Shown: positions 23,601 through 34,960 of the stretch, piece by piece | Numbering within the stretch: position 1 is the stretch's first letter | How the letters are laid out: every line of letters starts with the position of its first letter | Assembly: GCA_003254905.1 (NCBI GenBank) | Contig: QANU01016257.1 | Location: 245,057 to 309,056 of the forward strand | Direction of reading: 5' to 3' | Length of the DNA stretch: 64,000 nt | Source of the DNA: Nissolia schottii | Taxonomy: Eukaryota; Streptophyta; Magnoliopsida; Fabales; Fabaceae | Notes under the pieces: model-generated | Database searches by the model: none | The model's input: the letters and a program-made list of their open reading frames with translations, nothing else | Told to the model about the DNA's origin: nothing | Position numbers and translations under genes: made by a program

Positions 23601-24629
23601 TGAATATAAACTTCAACAAATCTGCACTTATAACAATAGGATGCAAGGACATTTGGGTGGACGAGGCCAGAAATGCATTGCAGTGCTCAGTTGTTCCCCT
23701 TCCTATCTCTTACTAGGGATTCCCCTCTGCGCTAACCCAAAGCGAGCTGATACTTAGAAGTCGGTCATTGATAAAGTGGAGGCAAGATCTTCACTTTGGA
23801 AGGCAAGACTCCTCTCAAGAGTTGGAATACTCACTATAATCAAAGCAGTTCTAAATAGTTTCCCCCTCTACTATCTGAGCATTTTCAAGATACCTAAGCA
23901 GGTGGCAACCAAAATCATCAGTCTGCAAAGAAGGTTCTTTTGGTGTTCAAGTGCATCTACTAAAGGAATCCCAACGATCCCATGGGAGGTTATCTAGAGA
24001 CCCAAAGAATTGGGAGGGCTTGGGATTGGGAATCTAGTTATCCAAAATGCAGGACTACTATTCAAATAGTGGTGGTGATTCTCAAACGCCTCATTTCCTC
24101 TTTGGAAAAGAATTATAATTTCCAATAATGGCGTCCCCTAGCATGGACCATACCACTCTCTCCAACCCCTTGGGCCGCCTAGTGTATGGAGACAATTGTC
24201 TAACCTTGGCAACCTTGGGGATTCTATCAATAACCTAGCTTGCTCAGGCCTGAAAAAGAAAGTTGGCAATGGTTCCCTAACATTTTTTTGGGAAGAAGTT
24301 TGGGTTGGGGGCACCACTTTAAAAGAGCGCTTTCCAAGGCTCTTCTCAATATCGTCCCAACAATCTTGCAAAAATCTCAGAAATGGGGCAATGGGTGAAC
24401 GAGTGTTGGGAATGGCAATTCTAGTGGAGAAGGCATCTGTTTGTTTGGGAAGAACGACTAGAGATGAGCTTTTTCTTGCAATTAGCCATCATAGCATCAT
24501 AGAGGGAATGAGTGATGAGTGCATTTGAAGCCACAACCCTTCAAGTGTTTTCTCTGTTTCATCATTTTCTTTGCAGGTTTTCAAATCTATGGTGGGGAAC
24601 TCAACTGAGTGGTGAGCTGGGCAACGAGC

Positions 24630-24980
24630 TTGGAAAGGGCTAGCACCCCCTAAGGCAGAATTACTAACATGGTTTATCTTACAAGGTCGTCTCAACACAA
24701 AGTCAAGGCTAAAGCGTATCAATTGCCTACAGCCAACGATAGCTCATGCGTCTTTTGCAAAATTCAAGAGGAAACCCTTCAACACCTATTTTTCCCTTGT
24801 CCTAGTTCTACATATCTTTGGTCGTTCTGTGCTAACCAGTGGAACCTAACACGGTGTCTCCCTCTAGAACCGGTTCCTTTTTATGACGCTTGGATGGGTG
24901 CTCCCTTTACTGGATTTGACATGAAGCTTTGGACTAGCCTTTTTTTGTGGTTACATGGTCAATTTTGTGGTTAAGAAACA
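24630..24980 (+). pseudogene. LINE ORF2 C-terminal zinc-binding region
   Basis: In two frames one can read KAELLTWFILQGRLNTKSRL, then CVFCKIQEETLQHLFFPCPS. The CxxC...H...C spacing is the zf-RVT motif that follows the reverse transcriptase in plant LINEs. A frameshift separates the halves. Confidence 0.75.
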
Positions 24981-25436
24981 AAGTGGTGTTCGATAATTAT
25001 AAAATATGATGGGAATTTGAGGCTGAATCTCTTCTTCGTCGCTTGGTATTCTGGACCAAAGCCTGGTGTGACAAATTGCCATTTCAACAGGAAATTTTCC
25101 TTTTAAATTTGGAGCATGTCAGAGCATGGTCGGAGTAATAAGTTTGTTGGCTCTAAATCGGAGCCAGATCGAGTACTCTGCTTGCTCTATGTCAATTCAA
25201 TCCTCCCCGGATGAATTGACACTGATTGCTTTCTCCCGTTGCTTGCTGGTCTGCCGCGGATTCTTTTTTTTTTTTGCTGACATTTTCTCCTTGCTGCTGT
25301 TTTTTGGTTTTATCTTCTGTGTTGTTGATGCCGTTTTCTTTTTCTTTGTATCTCCTTATTAATGTTTGTACTTTTGCTCCCCGGCCCTTGGCTGGTTTGA
25401 GCCCATATAATTATTTTAAAAAAAAAAAAGAAAAAA

Positions 25437-25455
25437 GAATCTCATATCCCAAGAG
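25437..25455 (+). repeat. Right target-site duplication of the LINE
   Basis: GAATCTCATATCCCAAGAG directly follows the A-rich tail and matches 19556-19574 with one change. Confidence 0.9.
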
Positions 25456-25681
25456 AATTTATCCTCAAGTTTTATAAGAATTAAGAAGCATCAATTCAGA
25501 AATAACTAAGACCTTAGACTCCGGACAATCCAATTCCTTCAGCTAAAATTGAAACCCTTCCTGTACAGCCCAAAGCTCTGCCTCAGAGGTAAAGCAAGGT
25601 AAAAGGCTAGCAATGATATATAATTTCTACAGAAACAAAATTTACTCCATTCGTCACCTCATATTGGTGCAAACTAACGTA

Positions 25682-25827
25682 CTTCATCCTCCGTTCTAGC
25701 ATGTTACTCCATATCACTTTTTTAGGTTTATTCATAATTTAATATATCTAGATAATATTTGTGTCAAGATATATTGAACTATGAATGAATCTAAAAAAAG
25801 TGAAATAGCATTATAAAATGGGGAGAG
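25682..25827. mobile_element. Stowaway-like MITE (146 bp)
   Basis: The ends CTTCATCCTCCGTTCTAG and ...AAAATGGGGAGAG are inverted relatives of the Stowaway consensus CTCCCTCCGT, and the whole element folds back on itself. A TA dinucleotide flanks it on both sides (25680-25681 and 25828-25829), the Tc1/mariner target. Confidence 0.8.
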
Positions 25828-26270
25828 TAGTTAATTATACAAATATAAATAGAACATTGACGTAAATATCAAATCAAAGTCCTCTCACATTTAAAGTGAA
25901 AATGAAAGGGTTTTGTTCACATTTATACTTTTCATTAACATGTCAAATGCCCATATTGGCACAAAAATATCATAATAATAAATTGTAAAAGTGTAATGAC
26001 TCTTATATTTATTTTAAGGGTTTCGCAAGTGCCTTTAAACGTTTCAATTAAATGCATTTAGGACGCTAAACTCTTACTTTAAACAAGAGAGTATCCTCCA
26101 TTGATCTAAATCAATATAAGATGCAAAGGAAAAGAAGGCAAGGAAAAAAAAAAGATTTTTGGGTATACAGACACACATAGATTAATTTTGGGCATGTTTG
26201 CTATGATGTTTAAAGTCAAATTGTACAAGTCAATATAATACATTATAAGTTTATCCATCATCTAGTGTAG
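25828..26270. other. AT-rich intergenic DNA
   Basis: No gene, RNA or named repeat is seen. Confidence 0.5.
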
Positions 26271-26279
26271 GTCCAATAA

Positions 26280-26440
26280 CTAATCCATTCACTGGCTTAT
26301 AAGAACATTTAAGAGTGAGACAACTGACCTAGAGATTTAAAGTTGTTCTATACCCAAAATCAGGGATCGAACCCCAGATATTTGATCAAGGGAGGGTGAG
26401 CTCCTTCTACTCAACCATACCATCTGGGTTAAACCTGATT
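26280..26440 (-). mobile_element. tRNA-derived SINE, minus strand
   Basis: On the minus strand an A-box-like TGGTTGAGTAG (26407-26417) is followed about 35 bases later by a perfect B box GGTTCGATCCC (26363-26373), the internal RNA polymerase III promoter of tRNA-derived SINEs. The sequence between does not fold as a tRNA, and there is no acceptor stem. The borders are approximate. Confidence 0.65.
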
Positions 26441-26830
26441 AAACCTTAATATACAAGGTTTTTTTTTCTCTATTCTCTCTCATAATTTTATATTTATCAA
26501 AATAATAATGAATAATTATACAAATAATAATTAAAATTATTAGTCTTAAAATACTAAATAATTTAAAATAACGATATATAATTAAAAATAATAATTAAAT
26601 AGTTCTAATAATAAGTAATAAATTATTGTTTAAAATACATAAATGATAAATAATGAATAATATAAATTATATTTTATATAAATTAAATTAGAAAATAATT
26701 ATATTGATTTTTTAATTTATAATTAAATAATTAATAAAATTAAATTTTAACATGATTTTTTGTTATAATTAAATGTAAAAAAAATGAAATATTCAAGTAT
26801 ATAATAGAGAGATTATTATGTATTTTTTAC
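26441..26830. other. Extremely AT-rich stretch
   Basis: Almost only A and T, without reading frames or a clear repeat structure. Confidence 0.6.
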
Positions 26831-26837
26831 TATTTAT

Positions 26838-27400
26838 ATTTTGTGATGGGCCTTACCTTAGAGTCCCAAAGGAAAGGCTTACCTCGGACCTCAATTACGA
26901 GCATGCTAACTCAAATGTGACACGCAAGTTATGGGCCTGAGACCTGAGTTCCCAACTCCAAGGTCTGAACCCAACCTCCACACCCGAAGTCTGATTTTGT
27001 GCCTCACAAGCCTCGTAAAAAGTGCCTCAGAAGATGACCTAATGTGTCTTTGATATCTTCAAGAAGGACATGATAGCTTGCAAGGATAAGGACATATTGG
27101 GCGAGGCCAATGACCTCATCTACCAACTCTAATCTAAATAAGATAATTGGTATAAATAAAAGATGTTGTGTTCTCTCGAAGAGGTAGTTATTTTATTCTT
27201 TTACCTTAAAGTTCTCACCTTAAATATTTATCTTACTTGAGCATTTGAGTAACCTACCTTGCAGGCGCACCCGTCGTTGTCCCAGAGACATCTTGGAGCT
27301 CCAAAGTCCTTGCTTCAAGCACTACCTCAATGGCAAGCTTCTCTAGTTCCGACGAGCACCTCCCCAGGTTCACATTTTACTTAGGTAATCTTTCCTTTCT
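26838..27400 (+). mobile_element. Gypsy-like LTR remnant (solo LTR)
   Basis: A GC-richer block starting TGATGGGCCTTACC and running through TATAAATAAAAGATG (TATA, about 27152) to TTGCAGGCGCACCCGTCG (about 27260) near its end. This order matches LTRs of Tat/Ogre-type gypsy elements as I know them. No internal gag-pol follows and the exact borders are uncertain, so a solo or truncated LTR is most likely. Confidence 0.55.
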
Positions 27401-27434
27401 CTATTCTACTTGTGAAGATATTTTAATAATAAAT

Positions 27435-28256
27435 ACTTATTAAAAATATAAATAAATAATATTTAATATAAACTATACATAATTTTATATAACAAAAAAA
27501 TAAGAAACACTTAAAATAACTATACTTAAAATATAAATAGGATTTGAAAAATAATATTTATATATTAATTGTCAATTAACACAACTTTTTTATTTTTTAT
27601 TAAATTTATACTTTTGATTAGAATTATTTGTTATAATTAAAGGATAACACACTACCAAAAAAAACATTAAAGGATAACATATTTTATGTAATACAATATC
27701 TTATACAATCACTTTTTTTATGGGCTTATACAATTACTTATTACACACGACATAATATTAAAATTTTATCAAATCTTATTTTATATTATCAGTCTACATC
27801 TTACTAAACGGACCCTAGATTGAAGTGGCATGGGCTTCCCCTCNACTTATTAAAAATATAAATAAATAATATTTAATATAAACTATATATACTTTTATAT
27901 AACAAAAAAAATAAGAAACACTTAAAATAACTATACTTAAAAAATAAATAGGATTTGAAAAATAATATTTATATATTAATTTTCAATTAATACAAGTTTT
28001 TTATTTTTTATTAAATTTATACTTTTGATTAGGATTATTTGTTATAATTAAAGGATAACACACTACCAAAAAAAACATTAAAGGATAACATATTTTATGT
28101 AATACAACATCTTATACAATCACTTTTCTTTTACGGGCTTATACAATTACTTATTACACACGACATAATATTAAAATTTTATCAAATCTTATTTTATATT
28201 ATCAGTCTACATCTTACTAAACGGACCCTAGATTGAAGTGGCATGGGCTTCCCCTC
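27435..28256 (+). repeat. 410-bp tandem duplication split by an undetermined base
   Basis: The segment 27435-27843 recurs at 27845-28256 with only a few differences (for example ACATAATTTT against ATATACTTTT). Both copies end in GGCATGGGCTTCCCCTC. The single N at 27844 lies exactly at the junction. It is a very recent duplication or an assembly join. Confidence 0.85.
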
Positions 28257-29900
28257 CCCAGGAGCCCGCACCCAACATCTCAGGGGTGGATGTTCAAAGC
28301 TGCAAGCAAGTCCTGTGTCCTTTATGTTCTGCGTTTGAAACTCATTTACCACCCAATATTTTTTTATATCACATATATATTTATCTATTTTAATGACAAT
28401 AAATTAATGACCAATAAAGAGAGTACCTGCAATGGGAAATAATTCAGCATCTGCAGATGGCAACAAACAATAAATAAATGCCAATAAGTGTTTCGGCCAA
28501 AGAACACGAGAAGTGTAATTTTGTGTGATGCCTAATTAAAGGGGGCCAATGGGATCTGGTGAAGTGTTGAAATCAAAAGGAGCAAAGCTGGAGAGACTCC
28601 GGGTCCGTACGTTACGTAACTGCATATCCCATTAATTTGGTTTGCATTATTCGCCGAATGTTTCGTTGTGGGAGAAGTTTCAACGCTCCAAACTCCTTTT
28701 TTTTTTTTTCCATTACATATCCAACATGAAACTGAGAGAGAACAGTCAAACTAACAAACATCATGTGGACAAAGCTGAGACGTTAACAAGACACATTCTA
28801 ATCTTACTAGTCAAAGTTAGTTTATCACATTTTTTTCAGGCACTCAAATAATGATTCATAAAGGGTAGTTACTCTAATAGACGGGTAATACAGCATGAAA
28901 TTAATTTGTATGCACAACATGGTCAATATAAATACAAGAAATTAGGTGTCAAATCATGGTATTTAGTTATCATGATTACAAGTTTATATTCAACCAGCCA
29001 ACACGCCAAACTCGTCAAACTTGCTTGACTCAAAGTTGGTCGGTTCGGTTCAACTTGAAGTCAATCAAGACCTAATCAATTGGAACTCGTTCGACTCAAT
29101 ACTTTGTCAGTTAAGTGGTGGTTTACTAAGTTCTAAAACTAAATTGTTTGACTACCATACAAAGGCTTTTTTTTTTATCTAATGTTACCCAAATGAGACT
29201 ATTGCCTGCATCCCTCACCAAAAAAAAAAAGAAGTAATTCAATCCAAAAAATCAATCAAAGCTTCCCACCAACAAAAAAAAAAGGAAAGAAACTCTCGAA
29301 CGCAAAAAAAAAAAAGCCCCAAAAACTCCAAAATAATGGCCAAAAATTTCACTATCACTCGTCAACACGCTCAACTCGCCTGACAACCCAACAAATCGGC
29401 TTGAGGTGGGTCACCCCATTCAAAACTGCACAACTCGATTCTCTCGACTCGTCGTTGGATTCATCAGATGGGTAAGTTCATCTGAAAAATATAACTCGAA
29501 TCGGCTGATATACACCCTTAATCATGATGATTTATCATGATCTTACATTTTCTTACATTTCTATTGAGTGACGGTATAAAGGTATTTTATACAATCAATG
29601 CATAGAAATTAATCATATAGATTTAATATAAAAGTTAGTTGACACTCCATTTTTTTTAAAATTTCAAATTCGAGTTTACTTAGGAAAAAAAAACTAGCAC
29701 CAAGAGATTAGTTGTATTTGACGATGGGTCAACCTGATCCAAACTATATTAGATAAAGTTAAATGAAGTTGAAATACATATGACTTTAAAAAATAAATAA
29801 GTTTTAATATGAAAGCTAAAATATCATGCATTAAATGAGATTAAGCAACTACTTTTTATTGCCAAGTGAGCATGTGCGAAACACCAACTGGCCCCCTCAT
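28257..29900. other. Intergenic DNA upstream of KCS
   Basis: AT-rich with A-rich runs near 29220-29320 and a CTCG/CGAC-rich repeat-like part at 28990-29510 that reads like decayed dispersed repeats. No gene is supported. Confidence 0.5.
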
Positions 29901-29928
29901 CTTCACACTCCCACTCCCACTCCCTTCT

Positions 29929-29935
29929 TATAAAT
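29929..29935 (+). promoter_or_regulatory. TATA box of KCS
   Basis: TATAAAT lies 156 bases before the ATG. Transcription would start near 29960, giving a leader of about 125 bases with a (CT)6 run at 30013-30025, a common feature of plant 5' leaders. Confidence 0.65.
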
Positions 29936-30084
29936 CAATGCTCTCCAAATTCTAAATCCTAATCCAACCCAAACACAAAAAAGAACAAAAATAACAGCAA
30001 AAAACCAAAACCCCTCTCTCTCTCTGTGTGGCTGCCCGGCCCCTTTTTAATTTGTTCCCAACCAAACCATCATCCCCATTTGTC

Positions 30085-32255
30085 ATGGATCTCCTCACTC
30101 TGGTTTCCTTGGTTCCGGCAATGTACTTGTGTGCCCTCATCTGGAAGCTGTTCGATTCCAAGAGGGACCAGGAATGCTACATCTTAGACTACCAGTGCTA
30201 CAAGCCAACAGACGACAGGATGCTTGGAACCGAGTTCTGCGGCAAGGTCATCAAGAGATCCGACGCCTTGGGCCTCGACGAGTACAAGTTCCTCCTCAAG
30301 GCCATCGTCAGCTCCGGCATCGGCGAGCAGACTTATGCCCCCCAAAACGTCTTCCAAGGCCGCGAGTCATGCCCCACTCTCAACGACGGTATAATTTCAT
30401 TTTCATGATCCTCTAAAAATTATGATTTTATTTTATAGACTTCTTTCTTTCCTTCTAATGCACCCTCTCAGGTTGGAGTTTGTTTGTTAATTGTTACTAC
30501 TTTTCTTTCAATATAAGTGTCATTTTCTCAAATTAATATTGTTTCAACATATCTATCCAATTTATTTTAAAGTGGCATGCATGCATCAACTGTTTTTTCT
30601 TGATTGTCTTTAATTTAATTGTAGTTATTCAATACATTAATAAAATAATTTTTTAAATAAAGGTAATTAATTTTGTCTATTCAAATATATTTTTTTATCA
30701 CATAATTTTTTTTTCGTGTTATAACCATATTTAGTTATATCTTGGTTATGGCATAGTTAGAGTTTGTTATAGATTTGTTACTCAGCATTATGTAATTAGG
30801 TAGAATTTGGTAAGCGTCCTACGACTGAAAACATAAAAGACAGAGGGACAACAGAGACGTGTTCCTTTATTTTGGTGGTATACAAATTATTTTAAAATCA
30901 TCTGAAAACATTTTTTTTTTATGAACTGTCCCAAAACATTTTCCCTCCTTTATTGATGTTAAAAAAAATTAAAAGTTTATTACAAAAACAATTTTATATT
31001 TTATATTTTCGTCTCAGTTTCCGAAACAAACGCATGTATCTTCTTTTCGGAGACGTTTACCAAGCGATGCTACTGAGCGCAAGTTTCATTAATTCTCATC
31101 ACTGATCTCGTTTAACTATTTCCTGGTATAGGTATATTAGAAATGGAGGAGTTTTTCAGCGACAGCATCGGGAAACTCCTTGGCAGGTCAGCAATCTCCC
31201 CTTCGGAAATCGACGTGCTCGTGGTCAACATCTCGATGCTAGCCTGCGTTCCCTCTTTGTCTTCAAGAATCATCAACCGTTACAAACTGAGGCACGACGT
31301 AAAGGTTTACAATCTCACCGGCATGGGTTGCAGCGCCAGCCTCATCTCGTTGGACATCGTGAAGAGCATCTTCAAGTCGCAGAAGAACAAGCTCGCCCTT
31401 CTCGTGACGTCAGAGAGTTTGAGCCCCAACTGGTACACCGGCAATGACCGATCCATGATTCTCGCCAACTGCTTGTTCCGTTCCGGCGGGTGCGCCATCC
31501 TCTTGAGCAACAAGAGGTCGTTGAGGCACAGGGCGATGCTGAGGTTGAGATGCCTGGTGAGGACGCATCATGGGGGAAGGGACGAGGCTTACGGTTGTTG
31601 TATCCAGAAAGAGGACGAGCAGGGGAGGTTAGGGTTCCACCTTGGGAAGACTCTTCCCAAGGCGGCCACCAGGGCGTTTATTGACAACTTGAGGGTGATT
31701 TCCCCCAAGATTCTGCCGACGAGGGAGTTGGTGAGGTTCCTTCTTGCCTCCCTCGTCAAAAAATTAATGACGGGGAGAAGTGGTTCTGGTAAGGGAGTCA
31801 GCACCGGTGGTGCTACTAAGTCTCCCTTGAATTTCAAGACTGGGGTTGACCACTTTTGCCTCCACACTGGCGGGAAGGCTGTGATCGATGGGATTGGGAT
31901 GAGTCTGGATTTGAGCGAGTATGATCTGGAGCCGGCCAGAATGACTCTGCATCGGTTTGGGAACACGTCGGCGAGCAGCCTGTGGTATGTACTGGGATAC
32001 ATGGAGGCGAAGAAGAGGCTAAAGAAGGGGGACACAGTATTCATGATTAGCTTCGGCGCGGGGTTTAAATGCAACAGTTGTTTGTGGGAGGTTGTGAGGG
32101 ATTTGCAAGGTGGTGTCCGGGAGGGGAACGTGTGGGCGGACTTCATCGATGACTACCCGCCGGAGTCACTGGCCAATGCTTTCATGGACAAGTATGGCTG
32201 GATCAACGATGTTGAGGATGTCGACAAAGTTGAAATCCCAGATTTTCTCAAGTAA
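30085..32255 (+). CDS. KCS12-like: 3-ketoacyl-CoA synthase, KCS12/KCS19-type
   Basis: Two exons, 30085-30388 and 31132-32255, with a 743-bp GT-AG intron that splits a Gly codon; the product has 475 residues. It catalyses the first, condensing step of very-long-chain fatty acid elongation (acyl-CoA plus malonyl-CoA) at the ER, supplying precursors of cuticular waxes, suberin or sphingolipids. One hydrophobic segment at residues 4-22 replaces the two usual N-terminal membrane helices, as in the short KCS12/KCS19 group. The FAE1/CUT1 condensing domain follows, with active-site Cys168 in GMGCSAS, His346 in LHTGGKAVID and Asn379 in RFGNTSASS, all three intact, then the C-terminal ACP-synthase-III fold. 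I chose the ATG at 30085 because upstream in-frame codons lack an ATG after the TATA box. The intron position, after NDG and before ILEMEEFF, matches the subfamily as I know it. Its substrate chain length cannot be told from sequence. Confidence 0.93.
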
Positions 32256-32745
32256 GGTGGTTATGTAATCAGTTCAGTTCTGATTATTTGGCCACCTTTA
32301 TTTATTTAGTGGGTCTATCGATACTCATATTCTTTTCATATATTTCTGAGATTTAACGTTGATGAGTGGAAAATCGAAAAACTGCAATTCACAATATTAC
32401 CATTTACGACTCATGTCCGTTGGCTTTGCAATCATCAACGTGAAATCCTGATTGTTTTATACTCCAGTCTCCAATGTGGATAGACACACTAAGTTAGCAT
32501 GTACAAAATTTCATTATTCTTATAAGTTGAAACTTGCTCTGAGGAAAGAAGAAGAAAAACAACAGGAAGGGAAGGGAACCTACCTCTAATTCTTTTTGAT
32601 TCTACAGGCATTAATGTTTTTGTGTATTTTAGTACATTTTTCTGTAAACTATATATTCTTATAAGTTATAATTGTTTGAGTCCCCTCAAGGATTCTTATA
32701 TTGTATGACCGAAAAAGGCTTGCAACACTGTTAATTGAAAAAAAT
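32256..32745. other. KCS 3' region
   Basis: AT-rich 3' flank with a TTTATTTATTTAG stretch soon after the stop. It runs directly into duplicated block B1. No further gene is present. Confidence 0.5.
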
Positions 32746-33120
32746 CAATGTTGTGTTGGTGAGTATATATAATTATATACATAGCAATATTGAAAGAAGC
32801 TCACATATATTCTTTTATTATTCTAAGGCAATAGACATAAACGAAACATCTCTTTATTGCCAGTTTTGAGAAAGTTAGGCATGGACCACAACCATAGCTA
32901 CGTAGCTTTCTTATTAAAAGGCATAAGCTGGCTCTGTTTTTCTTCTTAATTATCTCCTTCATGCCACAGGCCACAGCTAGCTGTCATAATACATCAATTG
33001 CACTTTTTATTTTTTGAGCTGAATTCCACTTCTTAATTAAATGATTTTTGGCATTTTCATACAGTACACACAGCTACATATATACTCCTGTTTGAATTTT
33101 AAAAAGTAAAATAAAATGAT
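32746..33120 (+). repeat. Duplicated non-coding block B1
   Basis: Colinear partner of 6588-7020. It lacks the long CA/TG microsatellites of that copy but keeps the palindromic ACAGCTAGCTGT and flanking words. Confidence 0.75.
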
Positions 33121-33131
33121 TAAGTGTATAC

Positions 33132-33752
33132 AAGAAACTAGATGTAAGCTTCACAATGATTTCAGAGCAAATAACCTCTTATTTATTTTTTTCTTTTCTC
33201 TTCTCTCTCCTGATTTTCATCTCTGTGAGTAGTTGTGAGAAGGACTGCCATTTTTCTTCTTTGGTGGTAGTCCCACCTTCTTTCTTTTCATCGTGTTTAG
33301 AATTTTCATTATTCAATAAGCGACTTAGATCTATTAGATCTTGAGTATAATTTTTCAGATTTGTTGTTTCTTAAAAACATCATATTGTGTGGTTTTTTTT
33401 ATCTCCTTTGTGGTTGTTTTGGTCTCCTATTGTGAATTTTCTTTTATAGAATCTTACAGATAATAAAAATGTTTAAATCTACTGTGAAAAGAAGCATAAT
33501 ACATTTCTAAATTGTAACACTTTTTGTGTTGGTCATCGATGTGAAAAATGCTTAGACATCAATAAAATTTGGGTAAGGAGTAAAGTTACAGTCTAAATTA
33601 ATTCATAATGCATAATATATTTGTATCTTATTATTTGTATCTTATTAGCATTAGATCTAAGGTATTTTTTTTTTTTATTGTAAGTGATTATCTATGAATG
33701 AAATGTGTTTCTTTTCCATTAAAAAAAAAGGAAAAAAGAAACTACATGTAAG
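33132..33752 (+). mobile_element. Retroposed insertion with 17-bp target duplications
   Basis: A 587-base sequence (33149-33735) ends in an A-rich tail and is bracketed by AAGAAACTAGATGTAAG (33132-33148) and AAGAAACTACATGTAAG (33736-33752), direct repeats with one mismatch. This is the mark of LINE-machinery retroposition. It has no long frame. The sequence before the tail, GAATGAAATGTGTTTC, resembles plant LINE 3' ends, so it is either a 5'-truncated LINE or a processed copy of an unknown transcript. The matching place in block A lacks it. Confidence 0.75.
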
Positions 33753-33805
33753 TTACTCTGTTAACAAAAGGATATATTAGTCATGGTTTTACATATTAGA
33801 TGTTA

Positions 33806-33928
33806 GTGTGTGTTTGGTATGAAGGTAAAAATGAGAAAGAATTTCGATTGGATTGGGTTTATGTGTGTGCAAAAGACACATGAACTTAATCCATACAAAA
33901 TTTTACTATCATACCAAATACACCCTTG
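33806..33928. mobile_element. Small fold-back MITE
   Basis: GTGTGTGTTTGGTATGAAGG on the left and CATACCAAATACACCCTTG on the right are inverted copies; the middle also pairs (TGGGTTTATG against CATGAACTTAATCCA). About 120 bases, non-coding, resembling hAT-type MITEs that begin near GTGTGTTTGG. Confidence 0.65.
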
Positions 33929-34270
33929 AAAAAAACAAATAATATTAATATATTTTAGTTAAACAATTAAATTATTAACTTAAATCTTAAACTTCTATCA
34001 AATAATAATTCAATTATAGCTTGGATTGAAAGAATTGTTTTTATACAAGAAAGCAAATTACACGCTCCTTTAAGTGGGTTAATCAGCTTCTCGAATACCG
34101 GTAATTAAAGATTAAAAAACAAAAACAATCCTTCTTTCTGTAATTACCGACTTGCCCTAAATCTCTATAACATACAAAAGCTAGAATCTATGTAGTGACC
34201 TGGCCAAAAATTGTTAAAATATCATTTCTTTAAAATAAGAGTCAGAAGCAAGAGGTGGTTGACAGATAGT

Positions 34271-34575
34271 AGAGGCCCAGTATACAGAGACTGCATGGTC
34301 ATGTTTTCATTTTGAAAGCCAAAATAGAAAGGTAGTAGCGGTAGTTGTTAGCATTTAATGTTGCTTCACTTGAAATGCTGTTCCATATCAAGTGGAGATA
34401 GCATTCCGTAGAAGCATACTAGCTAGATCAGCATCGGATCCTGGATTTTATGAAAGAAGTTTGTTCTTTCACTGATAAAAGAAAATGGTAGTTAGTTTAT
34501 CACGGTTCCTAACTAACGTTCCAAGCCTTATTCAAAATGCACATCCACCGGTTGTTGGCTTTCATCAAAACTTTA
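34271..34575 (+). repeat. Duplicated non-coding block B2
   Basis: Colinear partner of 8515-8812; see that entry for shared words. The two copies differ by small indels throughout and share no coding frame. Confidence 0.75.
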
Positions 34576-34599
34576 ACCCCTTCCATTCACGCGTAGTTT

Positions 34600-34960
34600 T
34601 TATTTAGGGTGTCTTTAATGATCCTAAACTAGGGATGGAACCGGTGAGGTCAGGCTCTTAAGTCTATCTCATTAATTTTTGGCTTGAGTCTGGACAGTTA
34701 GCTATTAAAACTATTTTTTTAACCTGACCTGTTTGGGCCTGATAGGCCATATTTTTTTATTATCAAAAGTCTGTTGTTTGGCATGTTACTGTAGTATGTT
34801 ACGCAATCAATAACACAACATTCAATAATAATAATCAACCATCTTTCAAGATTTAAGCATGAAACATACAAAACCAATAATATTCAAATACCTTATAGGA
34901 TTTAAGCTCGAAACATTACCTAAATTTTATTAATAAATATGATTGCACAAAATATTATAA
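34600..34960. other. Decayed dispersed repeat
   Basis: GAACCGGTGAGGTCAGGCT and CCTGACCTGTTTGGGCCTG are of the type found in a common dispersed plant repeat. No gene is present. Confidence 0.35.

Larger units (their letters stand above)
19575..25436 (+). mobile_element. Full-length, inactivated L1-type LINE with RRM-bearing ORF1
   Basis: A 5.86 kb non-LTR retrotransposon. In order it has: an ORF1 starting about 19639 with an RNA-recognition motif; a second ORF1 segment of DUF4283-like character (20047-20440); an apurinic endonuclease-like domain (21490-22080, with NIRG, MGDFNEVL and RFTWASGNS motifs); a reverse transcriptase (22700-23600); a zinc-binding region (24640-24830); and a poly(A) tail at 25419-25436. 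Nineteen-base target-site duplications flank it. It cannot move by itself: ORF2 is cut by many in-frame stops and shifts, the usual SWNIRG start motif has its Trp codon changed to TAG, and the catalytic FADD box reads FAND. RRM-type ORF1 proteins characterise the BNR group of plant L1 elements. The preserved tail and duplications argue for an insertion old enough to decay but not to be broken up. Confidence 0.92.

Noticed and set aside
26363..26417. tRNA gene on the minus strand
   Set aside because: The B box is perfect but there is no acceptor stem or anticodon arm; a SINE explains it.
31589..32146. 185-codon minus-strand frame inside KCS exon 2
   Set aside because: Antisense shadow of a conserved enzyme.
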